From assembly GCA_036268995.1 (NCBI GenBank), contig DATATB010000117.1:9132-73131 (forward strand): a DNA stretch of 64,000 bases, written 5' to 3'. A model generated the notes under the pieces. The model was not told where the DNA came from. It was given only the letters and a program-made list of their open reading frames with translations, and searched no databases. Positions within the stretch are counted from its first letter, which is position 1. Every line of letters starts with the position of its first letter. The position numbers and the translations under genes were made by a program. The stretch is from DATATB01 sp036268995. GTDB taxonomy: Bacteria; Planctomycetota; Planctomycetia; Pirellulales; PNKZ01. Below, piece after piece: positions 26,268 through 35,270 of this stretch.

Positions 26268-28730
26268 ATGACTTCTACAACGACACGATCAAGGCCAAGC
26301 GGCACGCCTAAGACCGAATCGACCGGTGCTCGGCTATCGGCCGACGAACAGCGCATGCTCGACGCATACTGGCGGGCGTCGAACTACCTGTCGGTCGGAC
26401 AGATTTATCTGCTCGACAACCCGCTTCTGCGTGAGCCGCTCAAGCGCGAGCACATCAAGCCGCGTCTTCTCGGGCACTGGGGAACTTCGCCCGGCTTGAA
26501 CATGCTCTATGTCCATTTGAATCGGGTCATCCAACGCGACGACCTGAACATGATCTACGTCATCGGCCCGGGTCACGGCGGACCGTCGCTGGTGGCGCAT
26601 GCCTGGTTGGAAGGAACTTATAGCGAGGTGTACCCTAACATCGGCCAGGATGCCACGGGCATGCAGAAGCTGTTCAAGCAGTTCAGCTTCCCGGGCGGAA
26701 TTCCCAGCCACGTGGCGCCCGAAACCCCCGGCAGCATCCACGAAGGTGGCGAGTTGGGCTACGCGTTGAGCCATGCTTACGGCGCTGCGTTCGACAATCC
26801 AGACCTGATCGTGGCGTGCGTCGTCGGCGACGGCGAGGCCGAGACCGGCCCCTTGGCCACCGGATGGCACGGCAACAAGTTTCTCAATCCTGCCCGCGAC
26901 GGTGCCGTCCTGCCGATCCTGCACCTCAACGGCTACAAGATTGCGAACCCCTGCTTTCTCGCCCGCATCCCGAAAGACGAATTGCAGAAGTTCTTCGAGG
27001 GGATGGGGTACAAGCCGCATTTCGTCGAAGGGCACGAGCCTGACCTCATTCATCAAGCGCTGGCCGAGGTCATGGATACGGTCGTCGCCGAGATCAAGAG
27101 CATCTGGGCCGACGCTCGACGCGAGGGGGCCGAGATCAAGCGCCCTGCTTGGCCAATGATTGTCTTCCGCACGCCCAAGGGCTGGACCTGTCCGGCCGAG
27201 ATCGACGGCAAGAAATGTGAAGACTACTGGCGCAGCCATCAGGTGCCGATGAGCGACATGGACAAGCCCGAGCACATCAGGATTCTCGAGCAATGGATGA
27301 AGAGCTATCGCCCCGAGGAACTGTTCGATGCCGAGGGCCGATTCAAGCCCGAGCTCGCCGAGCTGGCGCCGCAGGGGCACCGCCGAATGAGCGACAACCC
27401 GCACGCCAACGGCGGCTTGTTGCTGCGAGATTTGCTTCTGCCCGACTTTCGCGATTACGCGGTCGACGTGCCCAGCCCCGGCGTGACGACTGCCGAGTCG
27501 ACGCGCGTCATGGGCAAGTTCCTGCGCGACGTCATGAAGAACAATCTGGAATCGAAGAACTTTCGCTTGTTCAGCCCGGACGAGAATAACTCGAATCGCT
27601 GGCAGGATGTGCTGGAAGTAACGAACCGCTGCTACATGGCCGACATCTACCCGGAGGACGACCACTTAAGCCCCGATGGGCGCGTGATGGAAGTGCTCAG
27701 CGAGCATCAATGCCAGGGTTGGCTGGAAGCTTATCTGCTCACCGGGCGGCACGGATTCTTCTCGTGTTACGAAGCGTTCATCCACATCATCGATTCGATG
27801 TTCAATCAGCACGCCAAGTGGCTCAAAGTGTGCAACCACATTCCGTGGCGGCGTGATATCGCCTCGTTCAACTACCTGCTCAGCTCGCACGTCTGGCGGC
27901 AAGACCACAACGGGTTCAGCCACCAGGACCCCGGCTTCATCGACCACGTCATCAATAAAAAGGCCGAGGTGGTTCGCGTTTTCCTGCCGCCCGACGCCAA
28001 CACGCTCTTGTCGGTGACCGACCACTGTTTGCGGAGCCGCAACTACGTGAACGTCGTCGTCGCGGGCAAGCAGCCGGCGCCGCAGTGGCTGACCATGGAC
28101 GAGGCTGTCAAGCACTGCACGCAAGGTCTCGGCATCTGGCCATGGGCGTCGACCGATAAGGGGTGCGAGCCCGACGTCGTGATGGCCTGTTGTGGTGACG
28201 TGCCGACGCTCGAAACGTTGGCGGCCGTTGCGCTGCTCCGCGAGCACCTGCCGGATCTGAAGGTCCGGGTCGTCAATGTCGTGAACCTGATGAAGCTGCA
28301 GCCTGAAAGCGAGCATCCCAACGGACTGCCCGATCGCGATTTCGACGCCTTGTTTACCAAGGACAAGCCGATCATCTTCGCGTTCCACGGATACCCTTGG
28401 CTCATCCATCGGCTTACCTATCGCCGCACGAATCACAAGAACATGCACGTACGTGGGTACAAAGAGGAAGGGACCACGACGACCCCCTTTGATATGGTCG
28501 TGCGCAACGACCTCGACCGCTTTCACCTCGTGGGGGACGTGATCGATCGCTTGCCGCAGCTCGGCTCGCGGGCTGCCTATTTCAAGCAAGCCATCAACGA
28601 AAAGTTGATCGAACACAAGCAATACATCGCCAAGCATGGCGATGACATCCCGGCCATCAGCGGTTGGAAGTGGGGCGGCAAGGAGCCGGCCAAGACTCGC
28701 ACAACGTCGACGGAAGGGGACAACGTCTAG
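26268..28730 (+). CDS. xfp: Phosphoketolase (xylulose 5-phosphate/fructose 6-phosphate)
   Basis: An 820-residue thiamine-diphosphate enzyme that splits xylulose 5-phosphate or fructose 6-phosphate with phosphate to give acetyl-phosphate. Family motifs are plain: RLLGHWGTSPGLN, YVIGPGHGGPSLVAHAWLEG, GGIPSHVAPETPGSIHEGGE, and the ThDP-binding GDGEAETGPLATGWHGNKF. Further on are FSCYEAFIHIIDSM and SSHVWRQDHNGFSHQDPGF. Length is normal. AGGGAGG at 26256-26262 places the start at ATG 26268. It follows the exporter genes by 79 bp. An acetate kinase or phosphotransacetylase gene, the usual partner, is not in the window. Confidence 0.95.
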   Translation: MTSTTTRSRPSGTPKTESTGARLSADEQRMLDAYWRASNYLSVGQIYLLDNPLLREPLKREHIKPRLLGHWGTSPGLNMLYVHLNRVIQRDDLNMIYVIGPGHGGPSLVAHAWLEGTYSEVYPNIGQDATGMQKLFKQFSFPGGIPSHVAPETPGSIHEGGELGYALSHAYGAAFDNPDLIVACVVGDGEAETGPLATGWHGNKFLNPARDGAVLPILHLNGYKIANPCFLARIPKDELQKFFEGMGYKPHFVEGHEPDLIHQALAEVMDTVVAEIKSIWADARREGAEIKRPAWPMIVFRTPKGWTCPAEIDGKKCEDYWRSHQVPMSDMDKPEHIRILEQWMKSYRPEELFDAEGRFKPELAELAPQGHRRMSDNPHANGGLLLRDLLLPDFRDYAVDVPSPGVTTAESTRVMGKFLRDVMKNNLESKNFRLFSPDENNSNRWQDVLEVTNRCYMADIYPEDDHLSPDGRVMEVLSEHQCQGWLEAYLLTGRHGFFSCYEAFIHIIDSMFNQHAKWLKVCNHIPWRRDIASFNYLLSSHVWRQDHNGFSHQDPGFIDHVINKKAEVVRVFLPPDANTLLSVTDHCLRSRNYVNVVVAGKQPAPQWLTMDEAVKHCTQGLGIWPWASTDKGCEPDVVMACCGDVPTLETLAAVALLREHLPDLKVRVVNVVNLMKLQPESEHPNGLPDRDFDALFTKDKPIIFAFHGYPWLIHRLTYRRTNHKNMHVRGYKEEGTTTTPFDMVVRNDLDRFHLVGDVIDRLPQLGSRAAYFKQAINEKLIEHKQYIAKHGDDIPAISGWKWGGKEPAKTRTTSTEGDNV

Positions 28731-28949
28731 GGGCCATGCGATGCCGTCGCCGAAAGCGTCCGACGCAGTTAGCCGTTGGGCGCCGATGTGGTCGACGGCG
28801 GCGTGAATTTCAGCCTGGATCCGGTGCCGCCGCGCGCGTGGAACTGCTTCTCGTTCTGTCGTGATGCTCGTTAACGACGACTTGAAATGATCGATGCGGC
28901 AGGGGCTTTCAGACCTCGATAGGCCGCCGTTTGGGAAAGCGCGAAAGTC

Positions 28950-30344
28950 ATGATGGCGACACTTGAAACCAGTCCAAAGTTCGGGTTTCATCCTTCGCGC
29001 CAAGAGCTGTATGAACTGGGTAAGACTCTTCGTGATACCTGTCCGCGCAGCGGGCACGCCACCTGGAAGCCCTCGCCTCACCGGGCCGATCCGCTGTGGC
29101 TGCTCGAGCAATCGAGTGCCCGTCGGATACCCGAGTTGATTCCAATTCGCTACGGGCGCATGTTGCAATCGCCGTTCACGTTCTTTCGCGGCGCCGCGCT
29201 GAACATGGCCGCCGATCTGGCCGTCACGCCCACGACCGGCCTGCGCGTGCAAGCTTGTGGTGACTGCCACCTCATGAACTTCGGCGCGTTTGCAACGCCC
29301 GAGCGTCGCGTGATCTTCGATATCAACGACCTGGACGAGACGCTTCCAGCCCCGTGGGAATGGGACGTCAAACGCCTCGCGACCAGTTTCATTTTGGCGA
29401 GCCGTAACAACGGCCACAGCGAAGACGATGCCCGTGACGCGGTATTGGCCTGCGTGCGCTCGTATCGCGAGCACATGGCCGAGTTCAGCGAAATGCGCAC
29501 CTTGGATGTCTGGTACGCCGCCATCGACATGGAAGAGGTCCTTCCGACGATCCAGGATGACGAAGCGCGAAAGCGCGCTCAAAAGCGGCTGCTAAAGGCC
29601 CGCGAGCGCAGCGTGCTGGAGCACGATTTTCCCGAACTGGTGCATTCCGCGGCGCTGGCTCCGACAATCAAAGAAAATCCCCCGCTGATTTATCATTGGC
29701 GCGAGCTCGCGCACGAAGAGGCCATGCAAAATGTTCAGAATAGCTTCCAGCGCTACCGCGAGACCTTGCCCGAATATCGGCGCGTGCTCCTAGATCGGTT
29801 CAAGCTCATGGACGTTGCCGTCAAGGTAGTGGGTGTCGGCAGCGTCGGTACCTGGTGCTTCGTCTTGCTGTTGATGGCCGCCGAGCAAGACCCGCTGTTT
29901 CTGCAGGTCAAAGAAGCGCGGCCTTCGGTTCTTGAAGCGTTTGCGGGGGCCAGCTCGCATACTCAGCATGGCCAACGCGTTGTGATCGGCCATCAGCTCA
30001 TGCAATCGGCAAGCGACTTGTTTCTCGGCTGGGCTCAAGGCGAATCGGGGCGGCAGTTCTACGTCCGGCAACTTCGCGACATGAAGATCAAGATGCTCGT
30101 CGATGTCTTCACTCCCAGCGTGATGCGCCAATATGCCGAGATTTGTGGTTGGACGCTGGCGCGAGCGCACGCCCGCAGCGGGGAGCCGGCGAAGATCAGT
30201 GGCTACCTCGGCAAGAGCGACAAGTTCGACGAGGCCATCGCGGATTTTGCTAGTGCCTACGCCGATCAAAGCGAGCGCGACCACGAGCTTCTCGTGAGAG
30301 CCGTGCGCGAGGGCAAGCTCGACGTGTTTATCGAGGAAGACTAG
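28950..30344 (+). CDS. DUF2252 family protein
   Basis: A 464-residue protein of the DUF2252 family, of unknown function. The best conserved block is residues 75-130: FTFFRGAALNMAADL, then VQACGDCHLMNFGAFATPERR, then VIFDINDLDET. The pairing GDxHxxN ... DINDLD looks like the catalytic loop and metal-binding aspartate of aminoglycoside-phosphotransferase-like kinases, but it sits near the N-terminus with about 330 residues after it. No signal peptide, so cytoplasmic. It lies 219 bp after phosphoketolase and only 19 bp before the patatin gene. Two ATGs are in tandem (28950 and 28953). Confidence 0.88.
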   Translation: MMATLETSPKFGFHPSRQELYELGKTLRDTCPRSGHATWKPSPHRADPLWLLEQSSARRIPELIPIRYGRMLQSPFTFFRGAALNMAADLAVTPTTGLRVQACGDCHLMNFGAFATPERRVIFDINDLDETLPAPWEWDVKRLATSFILASRNNGHSEDDARDAVLACVRSYREHMAEFSEMRTLDVWYAAIDMEEVLPTIQDDEARKRAQKRLLKARERSVLEHDFPELVHSAALAPTIKENPPLIYHWRELAHEEAMQNVQNSFQRYRETLPEYRRVLLDRFKLMDVAVKVVGVGSVGTWCFVLLLMAAEQDPLFLQVKEARPSVLEAFAGASSHTQHGQRVVIGHQLMQSASDLFLGWAQGESGRQFYVRQLRDMKIKMLVDVFTPSVMRQYAEICGWTLARAHARSGEPAKISGYLGKSDKFDEAIADFASAYADQSERDHELLVRAVREGKLDVFIEED

Positions 30345-30363
30345 GCCGACGGGCGCTTTTCAC

Positions 30364-32253
30364 ATGGCCAACATGACTGCTGACGCAAGCCAAATCGCAG
30401 CGTTGCTCGAATCCGTGCCACTGTGCGACGGCCTCGACGCAGCGAGCCTAACGGCAATGGCAGGCCAGATGCGGTGGCGCGAGTTCGCCGCGGGCGAGAC
30501 GTTGGCCGCTGCCGGCAGTCCCGTGACCGAGTTCTGGATCGTGATCAAAGGCGAGATCGAGGCTTACCTCAGCGACGCGCATGGGCGCGAAAGCTTGCTG
30601 GGCGTGATCCGTAAGGGCGAAACGATCGGCGAAGTCGCGATCATCCAGCACTCGTACTGCCTCTTGCGCTTCACGAGCCGCACGTCCGGCACCCTGCTGA
30701 CCGTCCCAGCCGAGGGGCTGCACGCATGGCTCGAGGCGTATCCTCCGCTGATGCGCAGCCTGTTTCGCACGCTCAGCCAGCGCTTCAAGCAGGCGGTCGG
30801 CATCCGCGATCGCGCGTTGCCCGCGCCGCGGCTGGGAATCGTGGCCCCGAGCCCGCGAGCTCGCCGGCTGGCGGGGCGACTCGTGGCGCGACTTTCCGAG
30901 CTTGGCGAGCGGTTGCGCGTCTGGAGCGACGACCCCGCGGCCTTGCGCAGCGGCGGCCAGTGGCCCGAGTCCATCACGATTTCGACGCTCGACGATGGCG
31001 CGTCTCCGCTGCCCGAGCCCTGCCCGGCGGAGGTCGACCGGCGAGTCATCGTCTGGTCTCCCGGTGCCGATCTCCCCCGCGACCGGCAACGCGCGGCCAG
31101 TTGCGACCACGTGCTGCACATCGCCGAAGCCTCCGAAGCGAACACCGTTGGCGAGCGCTTGCTCCAGATTCTCGGTGACAGCGCAGGGTTGATCGACCGC
31201 GTGCAGCTTGTCTGGCTGGTCGACCCTGAAAAGCCGATCTCGCCTTGTTTGACCGGTTGGCAGTGGCGGCGCCGGCCCATCTGCATGCCGATGGCCGGCC
31301 AGCGCGATCACGGCGACGGACCGCCCCACCGCCTCGAGCGCCAAGGCCTCGATCGGCTCGTCCGATCGCTTCGCGGCTATTCGCTTGGCATCGCGCTGGC
31401 TGGCGGCGGTGCAAAAGGCATGGCCCACTTGGGCGTCCTGCGCGTGCTCGAGGATGCAGGCCTGTCGTTCGACGCAATGTCGGGCACCAGCGCGGGGGCC
31501 ATGGCGGGAATCACATACGCCGCGGGAATGCCACCGCGCCTGGCGGTCGAGCGTTTCCAGAACGACTTGCTGCCGTCGGCCCTGTTTCGCCTGCTTCCCA
31601 AGTGGCCCAACTGGTATCTGCTCTCGCAATTCCGCCGTCGCGCCTGGGACGTCATGCTGCGCCGATACCTGCACGATTGGCGGCTCGAGCAGTTGCCGAT
31701 CCCGTTCTATTCCGTTGCCGCCGACCTGGTCCAGGCGCAGACCCTCGTGCGCGACCAGGGCGACGCGGTGCACGCGATCCTGGAGAGCATCAATCTGCCC
31801 GTACTCTCCGCGCCGATCCTGCGCGATGGCATGGTGCTGGTGGACGGCGGCATACTCAATGCCCTGCCGGCTGACGTGCTTGTTGAGCGCGATGTCGATT
31901 TTGTGATCGGCGTCGACGTCTCGACGCGCATGCGTCACGAATTTGCCAAAAACCGACCCGACACGCCCACCAGCCAAATGAAGCCGCCCGGCACGCTCGA
32001 TACGATGTTGCGGATTTTCGAGACGCAGGCGCACAACTTGTGCGATCTGCGGAATCGTGCCGTTGACTTCTGGATCACGCCCGACACGTCAGGTTTCAGA
32101 TTGGCCGATTTCTATCGGGCGACCGAGATCGCCGAGGTGGGCGAGCGCGCGGCCGAAGCGAGATTGCCCGAGTTGCAACAGCACCTCGCTGAACTGAAGC
32201 GGCGGTTTTTAGGGTCGGTGGCGACTCTCGGCGCGCCGGCAAATCCTCGCTGA
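30364..32253 (+). CDS. Patatin-like phospholipase with cyclic-nucleotide-binding domain
   Basis: A 629-residue protein of the NTE/RssA group. A cNMP-binding domain covers about 10-140 (LTAMAGQMRWREFAAGETL ... IKGEIEAYLS ... GETIGEVAIIQ). A middle region follows (about 150-330), which in relatives is Rossmann-like. The patatin domain (about 338-560) has the oxyanion loop GGGAKG 347-352, nucleophile Ser376 in GTSAG 374-378, and the catalytic aspartate in VLVDGGILNALP. It should hydrolyse acyl ester bonds of phospholipids or lysophospholipids. The cNMP domain may or may not bind a nucleotide; its phosphate-binding cassette (IGEVAIIQHSYCLLRF) departs from the consensus GEIALL...RAAT. It starts 19 bp after the DUF2252 gene. 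Confidence 0.9.
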   Translation: MANMTADASQIAALLESVPLCDGLDAASLTAMAGQMRWREFAAGETLAAAGSPVTEFWIVIKGEIEAYLSDAHGRESLLGVIRKGETIGEVAIIQHSYCLLRFTSRTSGTLLTVPAEGLHAWLEAYPPLMRSLFRTLSQRFKQAVGIRDRALPAPRLGIVAPSPRARRLAGRLVARLSELGERLRVWSDDPAALRSGGQWPESITISTLDDGASPLPEPCPAEVDRRVIVWSPGADLPRDRQRAASCDHVLHIAEASEANTVGERLLQILGDSAGLIDRVQLVWLVDPEKPISPCLTGWQWRRRPICMPMAGQRDHGDGPPHRLERQGLDRLVRSLRGYSLGIALAGGGAKGMAHLGVLRVLEDAGLSFDAMSGTSAGAMAGITYAAGMPPRLAVERFQNDLLPSALFRLLPKWPNWYLLSQFRRRAWDVMLRRYLHDWRLEQLPIPFYSVAADLVQAQTLVRDQGDAVHAILESINLPVLSAPILRDGMVLVDGGILNALPADVLVERDVDFVIGVDVSTRMRHEFAKNRPDTPTSQMKPPGTLDTMLRIFETQAHNLCDLRNRAVDFWITPDTSGFRLADFYRATEIAEVGERAAEARLPELQQHLAELKRRFLGSVATLGAPANPR

Positions 32254-32263
32254 TGACTTGCTT

Positions 32264-33265
32264 ATGAACACCAGCGCTGGATCGGTGGTCGGCGATCTCC
32301 TGATCGTGGTGTCGACCGTGTGGATGGCGCTTGCCCTGCATTACCATCGACCCGAGCGGTGGGTGCGATGGTTGATCTCGCTGTTGCCGATTGCCGTGGT
32401 TCTTGGTTCGCTGGTGCTATTGCCTCACTCGTGGACGTGCGCCCTGAGCTTGGCGATGTTCGCAGTAGTGTGGCTGTGGTGGTTTACGCGCCGACCGCTC
32501 GGCAGTCGCGACTGGGCCCTGGGCATGGAGATCCGGCCGCGAGTGCAGATCGAAGGCGACCTCGTGCACGTCGAGCATTTCCGGTGCTTCGACTACGGCC
32601 CATCGGGCGATCCACGACCGCACTACGAACAGCGCACGTTCGACCTGTCGAAGGTGTGCTCGGTCGATTACTTTCTGTCCCATTGGAAGGGGCCGATTAT
32701 CGCCCACACGCTTGTCAGCTTTGGCTTCGACGATGGTCAGTTCATGGCTATCTCTGTTGAGGCGCGGCGGCAACGATGGCAGCGCTATTCGCCCTTCTGG
32801 GGACTGTTCCGCGCCTACGAGCTGATGTTCGTCATCGGGGACGAGCGCGATATCGTTCGCTTGCGTACGAATGTCCGCCATGAACGCGTCTATTTGTATC
32901 GCGTTCGGCTTCCCGTCAACCGCGTGCGTACGCTGTTGCGCGACTATTTGCAGCGCGCTCAAGCCGTGGCGCAACGTCCCCAGTGGTACAACTCGATCGC
33001 TAGCAACTGCACGACCAACCTGTTTTATCATCAGCACCGGCAGACGCGTTGGTGGTTAAGGCCAGGCATTTTTTTAAACGGCCTCTCGGCACGTACGCTG
33101 TATCGCCTTGGCGCATTGGCCTCCGACGTTCCATTTCGCGAGTTGCAGGCGCGCGGCGCGATTCAGAATCTTGCGCTGGAAGCGAATGACAGTTCTGAGT
33201 TCTCGCAACGGATTCGAGCTGGAATCATCGACTCGCAGCCGGCGGTCGAAGCGTGCGGTACTTAG
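32264..33265 (+). CDS. DUF4105 (Lnb N-terminal periplasmic domain) membrane protein
   Basis: A 333-residue protein with three N-terminal hydrophobic segments (about 10-26, 35-53 and 58-72), followed by a DUF4105-like domain. Diagnostic features are WDxG-like and HPP-type motifs in the family; here I see VHVEHFRCFDYGPSGDPRPHYEQ and, late, QWYNSIASNCTTNLFYHQH with the conserved Asn-Cys-Thr. The family is thought to be cysteine-peptidase-like (NlpC/P60-type Cys/His), active at the membrane surface. I chose ATG 32264 over TTG 32258. It begins 10 bp after the patatin stop and ends the eight-gene series. Confidence 0.78.
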   Translation: MNTSAGSVVGDLLIVVSTVWMALALHYHRPERWVRWLISLLPIAVVLGSLVLLPHSWTCALSLAMFAVVWLWWFTRRPLGSRDWALGMEIRPRVQIEGDLVHVEHFRCFDYGPSGDPRPHYEQRTFDLSKVCSVDYFLSHWKGPIIAHTLVSFGFDDGQFMAISVEARRQRWQRYSPFWGLFRAYELMFVIGDERDIVRLRTNVRHERVYLYRVRLPVNRVRTLLRDYLQRAQAVAQRPQWYNSIASNCTTNLFYHQHRQTRWWLRPGIFLNGLSARTLYRLGALASDVPFRELQARGAIQNLALEANDSSEFSQRIRAGIIDSQPAVEACGT

Positions 33266-33331
33266 CCGGCGAATCCGGTATGGACCTTGCCACCTCGATG
33301 TGCCTTGGTCTCCCCCCGACTTTTCACCTGG

Positions 33332-33345
33332 CCAAAAGTTGACCG
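33332..33345 (+). repeat. 14-bp direct repeat, right copy
   Basis: CCAAAAGTTGACCG, same strand as the copy at 20178-20191. It lies 67 bp after the DUF4105 stop and 69 bp before the sulfatase start. Confidence 0.4.
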
Positions 33346-33413
33346 AAGGACGGCCAAAGCCGATATTGCGGTGACGCGTCTATGGCCAGCCCGTTCGACT
33401 CTGCGAGGTTCCA

Positions 33414-35270
33414 ATGTTTTCGGATTGCCGCCATCCAGCAGTACCAAGCCCCCAGGATTTACTAGGCAAGTTACTACAGAGAATAGCTACGCTGATCGTT
33501 GTCTCTGCTGGGCCGCTGTTGTTGATATCGGCCGATAATTGGGCGTTTTCTGCTGAAACGGCGCGTAGACCAAACGTCGTGCTGATCATGAGCGACGACC
33601 AAGGGTATGGCGACTTCGGCAGCAAAGGCAATCCTGTGATCCATACGCCGCGGCTCGATCGGCTGGCACGCGAGGGGGTGGAGCTGAAGCATTTTTATGT
33701 TTCGCCCGTCTGCACGCCGACCCGGGCCAGCCTGATGACGGGCCGCTACAACTATCGCACGCGCGCGATCGACACGTTCAGCGGCCGGGCCATGATGGAT
33801 CCGGCCGAAGTCACGCTGGCCGAAATGCTGGGCTCGGCCGGCTATCGCACCGGTATTTTTGGCAAATGGCACCTGGGCGACTGCTACCCAATGCGGGCCA
33901 TGGACCAGGGCTTTGAGGAATCGCTGGTGCTGTTTGGCGGCGGCCTGTGCCAACCGGCCGATCCGCCGACGGGCAACAGCTATTTCAGCCCCACGCTGTC
34001 GCACAACGGCAAGCTGGTAAAGACCGAAGGTTATTGCAGCGACGTATACACCAGCGCGGCCTTGGACTTCATTCGGAAGCAGGACGACCGGCCGTTTTTT
34101 GTGTACTTGCCCTTCAACTGCCCGCACTCGCCTTACCAGGCGCCCGAGCTGGATTATCAGCGATATCTCCAGCAGGACCTGCGGCCGGAGCGCTTTCCCA
34201 CGCAAGGCAATCCGACCGGCAACGTGCCCGCCGACGATATCGCGCGGGCTTATTCAATGATTACGAATATTGATAACAATGTCGGTCGGCTGCTGGACGG
34301 CCTCGAGCAAATGCATCTGGCCGACAACACGCTGGTGATTTTCCTTACCGACAACGGCCCGCCGCAGCCGCGATACAACGTCGGCCTTAAAGGCATGAAA
34401 GGCACGCCTTACGAAGGCGGCATTCACGTCCCGTGCCTGGTGCGCGGGCCGGGCATCAAGAATGGGGCTGGCGGAATCGCGCCGATTGCCGCTCACATCG
34501 ACCTGGCGCCGACGATTCTCGAAGCTTGCGGTGCTCACGCACCCGACGGAGTGAAGCTCGACGGCCGCAGTTTGTGGCCGCAATTGACTGGCCAGGGAAG
34601 CCAGGACTGGCCAGCAAGGACCTTGTTCTTCCAGTGGCATCGTGGCGACGAGCCGGACCGCTATCGGGCGTTCGCCGCGCGCGAGCCGCGCTACAAGCTC
34701 GTGCAGCCGCTGAGCACCGGGCCAGGTTGGAAACCGGGCAATGTCCGCTTCGAGCTTTACGACGTGGTGGCCGACCCGGACGAAATGCACGACATCGCGG
34801 AGTCGAACCCGCAGATTGTGCGGCGGCTCAAGGAGGCTTATGACGCCTGGTTCGACGACGTGAGCGCCTCGCGCGGCTACGCGCCGCCGCCCATCGTGCT
34901 CGGCTCGCCGCACGAAAACCCCACGCTGCTAACTCGGCAAGACCGGCGCACGCCAACGAGCGATTGGAAGCCGGGCAGCCAAGGCCACTGGGACGTGAAG
35001 TTCGCCGCAGGCGGCGACTACGAGTTCACCCTGCTGTTCGATCCGCTACGGGCCGACGGAATGGCTAAGCTGAAATTGGCCGGCGGAACACTCGAACAGC
35101 CGGTCAAGGCCGGCGAGCGAAGCTGCGTGCTGCGGGCTAGCGACGTCGCCGTCGGGCCGGCAGAACTGGCGCCGGAATTGATCGTCGCCGACAAGACGCT
35201 CGGCCCGAACTATTTGGACGTGCGGCGCGTCGGCACGCAGTCTTCGGGCGAGACCACCGGCGGACGATGA
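33414..35270 (+). CDS. Sulfatase (arylsulfatase family), exported
   Basis: A 618-residue sulfatase. The site for formylglycine conversion is Cys100 in VCTPTRASLMTGR (C-x-P-x-R). Metal ligands are visible in IMSDDQGYGDFG (Asp61, Asp62), and GIFGKWHLG and FLTDNGPPQ are further conserved blocks. A hydrophobic stretch at about 20-40 (LQRIATLIVVSAGPLLLIS) serves as a signal peptide after an unusually long 19-residue n-region. The C-terminus (about 510-618) adds a small beta-rich extension. Substrate unknown; planctomycetes use many such enzymes on algal sulfated polysaccharides. The stop overlaps the next start by 4 bp. Confidence 0.93.
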   Translation: MFSDCRHPAVPSPQDLLGKLLQRIATLIVVSAGPLLLISADNWAFSAETARRPNVVLIMSDDQGYGDFGSKGNPVIHTPRLDRLAREGVELKHFYVSPVCTPTRASLMTGRYNYRTRAIDTFSGRAMMDPAEVTLAEMLGSAGYRTGIFGKWHLGDCYPMRAMDQGFEESLVLFGGGLCQPADPPTGNSYFSPTLSHNGKLVKTEGYCSDVYTSAALDFIRKQDDRPFFVYLPFNCPHSPYQAPELDYQRYLQQDLRPERFPTQGNPTGNVPADDIARAYSMITNIDNNVGRLLDGLEQMHLADNTLVIFLTDNGPPQPRYNVGLKGMKGTPYEGGIHVPCLVRGPGIKNGAGGIAPIAAHIDLAPTILEACGAHAPDGVKLDGRSLWPQLTGQGSQDWPARTLFFQWHRGDEPDRYRAFAAREPRYKLVQPLSTGPGWKPGNVRFELYDVVADPDEMHDIAESNPQIVRRLKEAYDAWFDDVSASRGYAPPPIVLGSPHENPTLLTRQDRRTPTSDWKPGSQGHWDVKFAAGGDYEFTLLFDPLRADGMAKLKLAGGTLEQPVKAGERSCVLRASDVAVGPAELAPELIVADKTLGPNYLDVRRVGTQSSGETTGGR

